A stretch of 64,000 nt of DNA from NCBI GenBank assembly GCA_033032175.1, contig CM065311.1:2969190-3033189 (forward strand), read 5' to 3'. Shown here piece after piece: positions 11,501-20,849 of the stretch. The position numbers were made by a program, and so were the translations under genes. The notes under the pieces are model-generated. The model was given only the letters and a program-made list of their open reading frames with translations. It was not told the origin of the DNA and did not search any database. The DNA is from Saturnia japonica (Eukaryota > Arthropoda > Insecta > Lepidoptera > Saturniidae). Within the stretch, counting starts at the first letter, position 1. The number at the start of each line of letters is the position of its first letter.

Positions 11501-14500
11501 GAGAATTCCAAATGTAAATATTTATTATTTTGTGTTTAGAATCAACTAAAAAATTAATCGATTGACGTTTTTAATGGACATATATAAAAATCTATAATTG
11601 TAGTACATGACATAATGATATTTTTTAACATAATATATTTTAATATAGCAAAGATTTTGACGTTAACGACAGTGCGTAATTTATACAAATAATAAAATTC
11701 AAGTGTCTGTTTGTAATGTCAAAATAACAGTTTTTAGATTTTCACTGGTAGATTGCTGATTTTATAGGAAGTAGTAAATAATTGTAAGCATTAAAAAGAC
11801 CTACAAAAAAGTCAAGGAGAGTATCCGTCTATCTTCTAAGGAACACCTACAATAAGCATTATTGTCTTTAAAATAACCGGGAGCGGGGAGCAAGATTCGC
11901 TCGGGCATTCTGTAGTCCACGTGAGCGAAGTCGCGGGCACAACTAGTTTATTATTACAAAAGAAAATTTTGTCACTTTTTCATTTACGTTGTATAATAAA
12001 CATACGGATAATATATATTCACAACAGTCTTTTAATTCATACACACATTCTATAAGTAGATAATAGATACGCTTAATATCAGTTTTAGATTCAAATAGGT
12101 AGCGAATAGCGATTATTGAATCGGTGACTATTATTTGACTAATACCAAATAATGGGTACGGGAATCTAATATGAGTTAACTCATATATTCCATAAAATAG
12201 GAATACCAAAATATCAGCCTAAATAACACCTCTAACTTAACAGTTGTTATCAGTTTTGGCAAATTTCATTTTGCTTAACATTGCTGGTGACTGGTGACAT
12301 GTTTCACTGGCCAGACTTTATTACCGAGTATCTAGAGTCACTTGTCGTAAGGTAATAAAAACCCATTACATGACGAAATATCCAGATCCCGCCTAAAACG
12401 AAAGGAGATTAAAGTTCCCGAGATACTACCTTTTTAACCTACTGAGATAAGGAGAGTTAGGACTTGTGTAGACGGCACCGCGGACGTGCTGCACCTGCAT
12501 GGTTGCTATATCACTGTACCTTTTTATGTAATACATTGCTAGCCACGAACATCATGGCATAATGAATATTAAGAATTTAACTAAAAAAAGGACTTAGTGT
12601 TTCCGTACTATAAGTAAAGAAATGGCTAAATAAAAGTAAGAAGTCAAATAGACGCTTATGGGTTCATCCTAGCAAAGAGAACAACATGGTGTATTCCATA
12701 CACTTCATAAAGATCTACGAAAAGAATACTGTAATTTTTGTGATTACCTTCGGATGAATATCAAAACATTAACAAATTTATTAGATATACCTATTATATT
12801 CAAACATTAACTTTTTTTAGTTAAACTCAACATGTTCATTATTCCTACACATATTAATAATTTTCGTGGCTAGCACTGTATTACATAAAAAGATACAGTG
12901 ATATAGCAACAATGCGGCGGAAGCGTGGCGGTGCGGGGCGGCGCACAGTGAGTTGAAATCGGAGCCTCCCTTTCATAGGATTTTAGAAAAATTATATATG
13001 TTATTTCATAGTTTTAAGTATACAGTTTTGTCAAAACAGTCATATCATTGTATAATTTAGTAATTTCTAGCTTTATTTTTAAATTCTACACCATATAATA
13101 TGGACTTGTAAATTTCAAATGTATGAAAATGGATTTTCTTTTCATCATAACTTTTTTGTGTTTTGAGTTGTAAAGATGAAACTTATATATATCGTTACTG
13201 TGGTGGTAATGAACCCTTAGGACCTTTCACCTTGACCCCGGGCGTCCCCGTTCAACAGATATTTGTTGATGAAAATTTCATATTTTGATGACATTGTATT
13301 GAGGTGCAATCATCAATATGTAGGTTTATTTTCGACCTGAATGCTACAGGTATCGATTAATAAAGTTACCCCTGATTTACCCTACTGCTTCGTTTTCAAA
13401 AATACGATTCAGAATTCGTTTTAAAATTTCAATATACCTATTTTTCTTTATTAAAAGTTGTAAATTACCTATAAATTTGCACTATAAACTTAAATTAACA
13501 CCAATTATCATTACCTGCTTCTATTCTTGATTGTTTTTGTTCCACATTTGTACCAAAATGTCTTGATTTTGCTAATTAGGGTACTTAGTTTATTTGTTTC
13601 GTTGATATTGATGTTTGTCATAAAAGATTAAACAGTTATTTCTGGGGCTAGATTAGGATTCTAAATGAAAGCAGTGTAAATAACATGAGATCTTATATTC
13701 ATTTTAACTTATCGATTTCAACAGTACCTCTAAATAGATGATGTAAATGTAAATTCCAAATATATAAAAATTATGATATTATAAATTATGATATACATAT
13801 AGTTCCGATGATACCTACTTAATTACACTCATAAATAACTCAGAGTCACACAAATTTCTTACATCTACAAACTCTATATTTTCATTATCTGATGTAGAAT
13901 TTACCAATAACAATTTAGCGTCATCTGATAGCGGTTTATGGCTAAGTTGACTTATCTTTTAAGCGGCTTCCCTGTCCGCTTCTGACCCGTACCCCCCTCC
14001 CCCACTGCATCACGACTGCTGCTAAGCCCACGACCGATCGCACCACGACTGGTGCTACGCCCACGACTGGTACCGCGCTTACGCTCCTGACATTCCTTAT
14101 ACCTAAGTTTTAAAATGTTTGGGTTGGATTAATTCATTTTGTTCCCACGAGAATAGGGGATTAGAAAGTCCACCCAGGCAGTGCCCCCTGTGTCTGATGG
14201 ATAATATCCTTATTTGTTGCAATTCTACTAATTTTTCTCGAGTGGAATATTCTAAAAATTTTAAAATCTTTATTGCGTGCTTCAGAAGCCTCTTCAGAAA
14301 GTTTGCCATTTGGGATAAAGTTATTATGCTCAATTATGTCTGCACCATGCATGAGTAATTTATGCACGCTAGAAGGCATATAATACCACTGATATAACTC
14401 GACATATTTATGAGCTGTTTTAGAACAATATTGCCGGAACTTTTCCACATCAACAAACTTTCCACATGAGACTACCTGAAGAATCACCGCAAATCTCCTG

Positions 14501-17500
14501 ACGAGTTCTTCATCAACATCGGTGATCTGTGCAGTTACTTGAGGATTTGCAAAAAACCTTCTTGCGGTGTTCCCATCATTGGTTGTTCCCGCACCTTTTT
14601 TAACTATATCTACAAGCAGTCCTATTACAACTCGAAACTTTTCTTGAATAATCTTTTTCTTGTTATCTACTAGTTGCTTTAAATCGTCTCCTTTGGCTTG
14701 CCATTTTTTGAAATCTAGGCGATACGCAATATGCAATACGCATTCCATGCATTTAATCCAGGCGTGGAGGGAAGATAGGCCATACTTAAAAATATCCTCA
14801 GAATGAGTTCTTCGCGATATGAAGTCGATGGCATTAATATCTTTCGGCTTCGCTTTACAAATATCACATGCTGCTGTTGAGGTATCTGAAAGATATGAAG
14901 TTATCTTACCATCTATCATGGTCATATGAAGTCAGTGTTTCACATTTGTATCATTGACAGCAGTTGGCTGCAATGCAGCAATTTCCCTTTCAACTGCCAG
15001 CATTTCTTCTTTTATATTTAAATTACTTTCCTTTATGAACTTAAAATAAATAGGTCTACAGTAAAATGTTGATGATGCATTGGGATTTTCCCATGTAATT
15101 TCATCCGTATCCTCTCTCACCAGTTTCAACGGTACAAATGAACACATGAAGATACTGGAATCATCGCCAATCATTTTTTGTTTGTAGTTGCTTTGTCCAG
15201 AACCACCATCAAAACCCCATTTACTGATGAGAGTTAAATTGCTACCACTAACCTCTGTTGGAAATGGTAATGTTATTAAGAGTCTCTTGACTGTAATCTT
15301 CAGAACAGACTGAAGTTTTAGCTTGACTTCACTGTCTGTTATCAACATGTCTTCTTTTTCCACGTGGCACTCCTTTGTCGCAGACTGTATTGCATTATAT
15401 GATGGAAAAATATCACACCCCATGTATTTTGTACTCTGCCTTAGTGTTACGTATTGCCATTTTGATAACTTCAAAGACGTTGATATACCCAGTGCTGCAT
15501 CAGCAGAATAAGTTCGCTTTGTAGGGTTTAGGCATGCTCGAAGAATTTTTGCATCTTCAGGGTGTTTAATTAAATGCTTTAGTAACTCAGAAAAGTCAGT
15601 GTGGTTTTCATTTTCAGCGGCTTTCTTGGCCAGAGCGTACGCTAATGTAGCAAAATCATTTTCGCTAATAAGATTTTCTGTTCTTCTCCTTTTTTGAAGT
15701 GGACTCAGGTCCGCGAATACTTTTCTCGGTGACTTTGTTTTGGATGACAAAAATACACTATCAGGCACAGTGTATTCTACTGATGTACTAGGTAGTAATG
15801 CTAAGGAAACATTCGTTGATGCATCTTCATCTCTCAACTGATCAATGTATGTTTCAATAAATACTGGCCACTTGATATCTATCCCTAACCACTCTGCAAA
15901 CTTTTGTAAAAAATTACTTCCTGTATAATTAGCCGATTTCCATTTTCGTTTAAGATTACTTGAATATATTGCATAAAACTATTTAAGTTCGGTCTTTTCT
16001 TCTTTAGACAGAGCAAAATTCAAAGAAGATAACAATCTTTGAAATAATTTATCTGCATCAAAAGAATTTTGCTTCATTAACACAAAAATGTCGATATTTG
16101 ATACCAGTCCTTCCATATTGAACAAATTAAAATTAACGCTGGGTAACTTTAGGGTACGGAGTTTTGATGATTTATGAAATGAAATATAATTACTCATGGT
16201 ATTTATACCACTTTCATTTAAAATCATAATCGATCTCTAGAACTAATCTATACAACAACAACTACTACAAAAACAACAATAACAATGTACAGCAAAACAA
16301 ATAAACTAATTGTCCTAATTAGCAAAACCAAATATTTTGCTAAAAATGTGAAACAAAAACAATGAACAAACGTAGTAGTTTATGGCTTAATAAATAAGGT
16401 ACTTAAAATTTATAGGTAACGTACGACTTAATCAATAAATAAAAATAGATTTATTGAAGTTTCAAAACGAATTTTTGATGGTAGGTAATGAGTAAATTAG
16501 GCGTTGGCATGATTTTAAATAACTCTTATATTATCACTAGCCATACTAGATACTAAAATGGACAATATGTCTACTGGTAGTGAATTAAATTTCAAACAAA
16601 GTGGTGCCTAAATATGCATTTTTCATTAATTAATATCTTTAGAACGAGGACGCCTGGGCTCAATATCAAAGGGCCTAAGGGTTCGTTACCACCTCGGTAA
16701 CGATGCGTATAAGTTTCAGCTTTATAATTGAAAACAGAAACAGTTATGAAGAAAGGCAAGTACATTTTTATACATATAAAATTTACAAGTCAATATTATT
16801 TGGTATATAAGGTAAAAATAAAGCTTAAAATTGCTAAATTGGTTATTTATTATTGATAAATGGTGTTAATTTAAGTAGATAGTCCAAATTTATAGGTAAT
16901 GTACAACTTTTAATAAAGAAAAATAGGTATATTGAATTTTTAAAACTAATTCTGAATCGTATTTTTGAAAGATAATGAAAACGAAGCGGTAGGGTAAATC
17001 AGGGGTAACTTTATTAATCGATACCTGTAGCATTCAGGTCGAAAATAAACCTACATATTTGATTATTTCACCTCAATACAATGTCATCAAATTATGAAAT
17101 ATTCAACAACAAATATATGTTGAACGGGGACGCCCGGGGTCAAGGTGAAAGGTTCTAAGGGCTCATTACCCAGTAACCCAGTAACGATATGTATAAGTTT
17201 CAGCTTTACAACTCAAAACACAAAAAAGTTATGACGAAAAGAAAATCTATTTTCATACATTTGAAATTTACAAGTCCATATTATATGGTGTAGAAGGTAA
17301 AAATAAAGCTTGAAATTGCTAAATAATAGAATGATATGACTGTTTTGACAAAACTGTATGCTTAAAACTATGAAATAACATATTTAATTTTTCTAAAATC
17401 CTATGAAACGGAGGCTCGGATTTCAGCCCATTGTGCGCCGTCTACACGAGCCCTTATGTTTTTCGAGCGTAATTGGTCTAAACGGATTGATGATTTTAGT

Positions 17501-19118
17501 TTACGAGGTGTTGTTACATTCGTCTTAATTGTGGGAGTGGCCTAGGCTATATAATAAGTACGACTCAAATAAAAAACAAAAATAAAATGCAACGTTAAAT
17601 TATTTCGGTTCGAAATAGAACTACCGGGACTTAGCTTAAATGTGTATAAAGCTGTCTGCTCATGGAATTTCCTGTTGGTAACATATTATCAGGAATCATT
17701 TTATTTCCTCCTAGAGGTGAATTAAAAAAAACTTTTTCTATTGAGCACTTACGTCATATTAGGAACTCCTGTGCAAACTTCCCAGCCTTCTAGACTTAAA
17801 CCAGCTCAAGCAGTACTTTGTCTGTCAGTCAATCTTAAGAATTTTACTAAGTAGATCAATATATATAACTCTTGCATAGTTGAACAGTGTATATAAAGTA
17901 TTGGACGAAATGCTGTCGTTGTAAGATACAGAGCTGGTCCATTTCTTAGATTGAGTGACAATGTGTGTACAATAGCTAGAAGCGATTGGGTACGCCATCC
18001 CGACCGAAAGTCTGGTACAGTGGTACCTTTGAAAAGGCGGACGTCCACCAATGGACCGATGCGGTCTTAAAACCATGGCATACAAATTTTATGAAAAAAG
18101 AAACTCGGTGTAGATAGTTGGACACTTATGTTAATTTTTTTGAACTTCTTGCCTCACTTTCGCGGATGTGTACCTTTCACACTCGCTCCCAAGTCCGGTG
18201 AAGCGGTATAGTCGGCTCCAGGACCCTTCAGGTTAACAGTAAAGTCAGTTCGAAAAAGAAATACGTCCTTGGTTATAATGCAGTTTTAAACTTATAATTA
18301 TCCCAGAAATTGACTCTGTTTCCGATTTTACATTAGATACCTATTGATATTAGGTTATTTAATAATCAAACAACAGAAATAAATAATTACTTTCAGATTA
18401 CTACTGAAGATTTTAGTTATTTCGATTACATTATCGGCATGGATGATTGGAACATGAACGACCTCAATGAAATGGCACCTCAAGGCAGTAAAGCGAAGTT
18501 GCTTTTGTTTGGCGTCTTTGATCCTATGGGAGAAAGAATAATCAGAGATCCCTACTGTGTACGTTCTATTTTAAACGAAACCCTTTGTGTTCTATTAATT
18601 AATTTGTTCTTAATAAGCGATGCACCTTTTGACTATTAAAATTAAAAAAATTATTATAGAAATTAAATAATTTTGGAATACCAACCTTATTTTTGGTTCA
18701 CCAGAAAGCGTGCGAGTCGAATGCAGTCGGGCCCCGAGGTAAAGAACGGCAGTGTCTCCCCCGCTGCTGTCCGCAGGCCTCGCCTCACGCTCCCTTACTG
18801 TAGTGATGCGAGTGCTGCGAAGATAAATTGTTACCTTGTTCTTTTTTCATTATGTAAATTTTAAACAATATTAAAAATTATCGACATCTTTATAATTCTA
18901 ATTAGGCCGTAGCTCTATCGAATTCCTTAACTCTGCATTCAACTTGCGCGCGTACTATACATATTACCTATTTGTAACATTCTTCAATAATAACTTGTTT
19001 TCGTTTACAGGATAATGGTTTACATGGATTTATAAAATGTTACGAGCAGTCAGTAAGATGTGCCAAAGGCTTCTTACAACATGTAATGAAGTTATCTATT
19101 AGTTGCAATAAAAAATAG
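8571..19118 (+). CDS. LMW protein tyrosine phosphatase, copy B (4 exons)
   Basis: Exons 8571..8610, 9821..10008, 18397..18558 and 19011..19118 (stop TAG 19116..19118) join to 498 nt, 165 residues, against about 157 for typical LMW-PTPs. All introns are GT-AG, with phases 1, 0 and 0. The first intron splits the P-loop: exon 1 ends VLFVCLG and exon 2 starts NTCRSPIAEG, giving the active site CLGNTCRS (C-x5-R-S) with nucleophile Cys at residue 11. Exon 3 carries DYIIGMDDWNM and RDPYC; the catalytic Asp is kept, but the second Tyr of the DPYY loop is Cys. Exon 4 has KCYEQSVRCAKGF and a Lys-rich tail longer than in mammalian enzymes. The start is fixed by identity with copy C. Intron 2 (8.4 kb) hosts a MITE with a nested Transib. 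Orthology to Drosophila primo genes is plausible but untested. Confidence 0.9.
8995..9612 (+). mobile_element. jockey-like LINE reverse transcriptase fragment (intron 1 of copy B)
   Basis: An open frame (9016..9579) encodes the C-terminal part of a non-LTR reverse transcriptase. Visible motifs are WYRKWRIAINPSKSAV, TKYLGVTLNKKLTFDSHV and LTLYKTCVRPIMTYSC. The palm YxDD is absent (5' truncation), and the C-terminal region is cut short near 9579. It lies in the sense orientation. The matching part of intron 1 of copy C lacks it, so the insertion postdates the B/C duplication or was lost in C. Related fragments are at 32510..33180 and, inverted, 62957..63400. Confidence 0.75.
11187..11432 (+). 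repeat. two-unit tandem repeat, period about 123 bp
   Basis: GAATCACT(G/A)TATTAG begins at 11187 and again at 11310. Both units continue with CACCGTT(T/C)TTAACGAATATC, then GTGTATTAGCTAATACGGAT, and end near TTGGTATTTCGTATTA / TTGATATTTCGTATTA. Divergence is a few percent. The unit contains several short TATTAG/CTAATA inverted blocks. Confidence 0.75.
11690..11946 (+). repeat. dispersed repeat ending GGCACAACTAGT
   Basis: Matches the right half of the family at 57190..57716: AAAAAGACCTACAAAAAAGT, then AACCGGGAGCGGGGAG, then GTAGTCCACGTGAGCGAAG and GGGCACAACTAGT. It lies in intron 2 of copy B. Confidence 0.55.
12944..13510 (+). repeat. left long terminal inverted repeat of Transib
   Basis: Pairs with the inverse of 16850..17435. 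Shared landmarks are GAGCCTCC(C/G)TTTCATAGGA near the tip, then CACCATATAATATGGACTTG, then CGGGCGTCCCCGTTCAAC and, at the inner edge, ACTTAAATTAACACCA. Mismatches are scattered, so the element is not very young. Confidence 0.8.
14161..16227 (-). pseudogene. Transib transposase with two in-frame stops
   Basis: One reading frame runs from the ATG at 16227 to the stop at 14161, about 688 residues, the usual size for Transib transposase. It is interrupted only by TAG at 15979..15981 and TGA at 14932..14934; no frameshift is needed, since the three open parts are in phase. Family motifs seen: WGFDGGSGQSNYKQ (its Asp is the likely first catalytic residue), MTMIDGK and SLHAWIKCMECVLH in the middle, and YMPSSVHKLLMHGADIIEH followed by GKLSEEASEARNKDF, which aligns with the RAG1 region holding the catalytic Glu. 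CDICKAKP supplies a CxxC pair. After the NKDI motif the C-terminus (HQTQGALPGWTF) does not look like the family's usual ending, so the 3' end may be replaced. Inactive as read. Confidence 0.85.
16850..17435 (-). repeat. right long terminal inverted repeat of Transib
   Basis: Inverse partner of 12944..13510. Immediately inside it, 16430..16850 repeats part of the same sequence in direct orientation (AACGAGGACGCCTGGG compare AACGGGGACGCCCGGG; CTAAGGGTTCGTTACCACC compare CTAAGGGCTCATTACC). The right end is therefore a tandem array of two subterminal units. Confidence 0.8.
17454..18396. other. distal part of intron 2, copy B
   Basis: No exon. From about 17470 the sequence aligns with 52405..53319 in copy C (for example GAGGTGTTGTTA, GGAATTTCCTGTTGGTAAC, and ACAGTGGTACCTTTGAA), so this intron segment existed before the B/C duplication. 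It includes an old LINE tail at 18090..18260. Confidence 0.65.
18090..18260 (+). repeat. jockey-like LINE 3' tail shared with copy C
   Basis: TTGCCTCACTTTCGCGGATG, then CAAGTCCGGTGAAGCGGT, then CCAGGACCCTTCAGGTTAAC. The same insertion is present at the matching place in copy C (53040..53190), so it predates the gene duplication. Confidence 0.65.
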
Positions 19119-19224
19119 TCTTCACTATTATTCCACATCCATATCTTACTTAATGGAAGTTTTTCAGGGGTTTTCTCTTTTATTTCGATTGATATGTAAT
19201 ATTAATATATAAAACAATTTGATT

Positions 19225-19230
19225 AATAAA
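19225..19230 (+). promoter_or_regulatory. putative poly(A) signal of copy B
   Basis: AATAAA 107 bases after the TAG stop. The equivalent hexamer lies at 54327..54332 behind copy C. Confidence 0.55.
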
Positions 19231-19540
19231 ACTTTTAATATAAATATTTCGTTCATAATTAGTTTATTAACAAAATTTCAAATCACACCAGAGATGGCAA
19301 ATAAGTGGCACTCGGCAGGTAATGAGGTAACTTACAATTAAAATAATGTTATCTATAAAGGCGGAAACATACATTTAAAACATGCATGACCTCGATTCTC
19401 GTATCTAGACTCTAGGGCTCTACCTATTATAAACGAGTTATAAACATTCAACGCGTTTACGATTGTGTGTCGTCGATGGACGGGTAAACCAACTGCTAAA
19501 TGTGAAAATTCACGCATAAAGCATTAAGCTTAGATTAATA

Positions 19541-20843
19541 CAAGGTGTCCAGAAAGGGTATCGGGTATTTGTAAGTTCAATGAAACAAAAATTATTTGTA
19601 TGCAATAAAAAAGTTTATTGTTTATTATTAGCATATGAATTGGAGAATTATTTGGAAAAGATGATGTTATCCAAATGATGACCGTTACGTTGCTGGCACT
19701 CTTCTAAACGGAAACGAAGATTGGCGATAACACGTTGACACATAGCTATCGATATTGCTGCCATTTCTGACCTGATGTTTTGCTTTAACTGGGTTAGATT
19801 CGTCGGATTGTTTTGATAAACCTTACTTTTAAGGTATCCCCATGCAAAATAGTCAAGCGGGCTAAGGTCGGGGCTTCTGGGAGGCCAGTTGATGTTACCC
19901 CTTCGCGAAATGACTTTATTAGGGAATAATTCGTTAACAACTTCCATTGAGTCATTTGAGGTATGGCAAGTGGCCCCATCTTGCTGGAACCACGTTCTTG
20001 AGTTGAAACCTGCAAACTCCTGCAACTCTGGGACCAAAAAATTTCGCAACATATCGCAATAACGGTCACTATTCACATTAATTGCTCGGCCTCGTTGACC
20101 TTCATGAAAATAAGGACCAATTATGCCTTTAGCAGACATAGCGGCCCAAACAACGACCTTTGGGCTATGCAGGGGTCGTTCATGCTTTCGTCTCGGATTC
20201 TCCACTGCCCAGTACCGACAATTCTGCTTATGAACATGACCATTCAGGTGAAAATTTGCTTCGTCACGGAACAGTATGTTGTTAAAGTTGTTAAATCGCT
20301 GCAGCATTTCGTTCGCAAAATTCAGTCGATTAGCATAGTCCGTATCCTTCAATTCTTGAACCAATTGAATTTTATAGGCTTTTAGATGTAAGTCTTTCTT
20401 TAAAATCGAATGTAAAGACGATTTTTTGATGTTCAACGCTTGGCTTCGCTTTCGGATGGATAAAGACGGATTTTGACGAACCGACGCCTTAACTTCTTCA
20501 ATTGTTTCTTCATCGCGAACTGAACGAGGACGACCAGAGTTTTGAATTTTAACTGTCGCACCTGTATTCTCGAACATCCTGATCCATTTCCTAATGCTAT
20601 CGTCACTTGGCGCGTGGCGTGTACGATATTCCGCACGATAGAGACGTTGAGCAGTCACTATTGAATCACCATTACGATAATACGCTCGTACGCAAAATGC
20701 GCGATGCGTCCCCGAGTACTGTTCCATCGTGACTAAAACTCCACAAAATGGCGGACGCCACGAACCCCTCCCCGCACCCTTTAGACGCCCCGTTTCGAAT
20801 ATGGCGCGAAAACAAATACCCGATACCCTTTCTGGACACCTTG
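19541..20843 (-). mobile_element. intact DD41D Tc1/mariner-superfamily element
   Basis: The element is 1303 bp with perfect 32-bp terminal inverted repeats (first 20 bases CAAGGTGTCCAGAAAGGGTA), flanked by TA at 19539..19540 and 20844..20845. One uninterrupted transposase frame fills it on the minus strand. The size, TA duplication, perfect ends and intact gene indicate a recent arrival. It sits about 420 bp downstream of the copy B stop; no equivalent was seen behind copy C. Confidence 0.93.
19648..20727 (-). CDS. DD41D mariner-type transposase
   Basis: A 359-residue cut-and-paste transposase for the element's own movement. The start is placed at the ATG 20725..20727 (MEQYSGTHRAF), because the longer open frame begins outside the element and translates its inverted repeat. 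An N-terminal pair of helix-turn-helix regions surrounds a GRPR motif (about residues 66..69). Catalytic Asp residues are at about 155 (FRDEANF), 250 (WFQQDGATCHT) and 292 (LSPLDYFAWGY); 41 residues separate the second and third, which defines the DD41D group. WPPRSPDLSPLD is complete. There are no frameshifts or stops. The family call is firm; present activity is inferred only. Confidence 0.92.
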   Translation of the reverse strand: MEQYSGTHRAFCVRAYYRNGDSIVTAQRLYRAEYRTRHAPSDDSIRKWIRMFENTGATVKIQNSGRPRSVRDEETIEEVKASVRQNPSLSIRKRSQALNIKKSSLHSILKKDLHLKAYKIQLVQELKDTDYANRLNFANEMLQRFNNFNNILFRDEANFHLNGHVHKQNCRYWAVENPRRKHERPLHSPKVVVWAAMSAKGIIGPYFHEGQRGRAINVNSDRYCDMLRNFLVPELQEFAGFNSRTWFQQDGATCHTSNDSMEVVNELFPNKVISRRGNINWPPRSPDLSPLDYFAWGYLKSKVYQNNPTNLTQLKQNIRSEMAAISIAMCQRVIANLRFRLEECQQRNGHHLDNIIFSK

Positions 20844-20849
20844 TAGAAA

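Larger units (their letters stand above)
10009..12459. other. first part of intron 2, copy B
   Basis: No exon seen. Bases 10009..10900 align with the equivalent intron of copy C (45902..46275 continuing at 51227..51750). The octamer CGAATACC at 10395..10402 is the uninterrupted target of the hAT element found in copy C. A tandem duplication (11187..11432) and a dispersed repeat end (to 11946) follow. The rest is AT-rich. Confidence 0.6.
12944..17435 (-). mobile_element. Transib-family DNA transposon, near full length
   Basis: The element is 4492 bp with terminal inverted repeats of roughly 570 bases. The outermost bases are CACAGTGAGTTGAAATCGG (left) and CACAATGGGCTGAAATCCG (inverse of the right end). 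Flanking pentamers are CGGCG (12939..12943) and CGCCG (17436..17440), matching the CGNCG target preference known for Transib but differing at the centre base. CACAGTG is identical to the V(D)J recombination-signal heptamer, as expected for the transposon family from which RAG1 derives. The transposase is read on the minus strand (14161..16227). An extra partial copy of the subterminal sequence (about 16430..16850) sits just inside the right repeat. Confidence 0.85.
12460..17453. mobile_element. PIF/Harbinger-like MITE split by a Transib insertion
   Basis: Ends are GGACTTGTGTAGACGGC on the left and its near-perfect inverse, GCCGTCTACACGAGCCC, on the right, flanked by TTA at 12457..12459 and 17454..17456. 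A TTA (TWA) duplication with GGG-start inverted repeats fits the PIF/Harbinger class. An internal inverted pair (12500..12590 with 12815..12910, including GTTGCTATATCACTGTA) gives the long-hairpin form of a MITE. The Transib (12944..17435) entered the right arm, so the MITE proper is only about 500 bases and is the older insertion. It has no coding capacity of its own. Confidence 0.7.

Noticed and set aside
17806..18085. Overlapping 81- and 86-codon minus-strand frames with counterparts at 52775..53056
   Set aside because: The similarity reflects the duplicated intron; indels change the frame between copies, so it is not coding.
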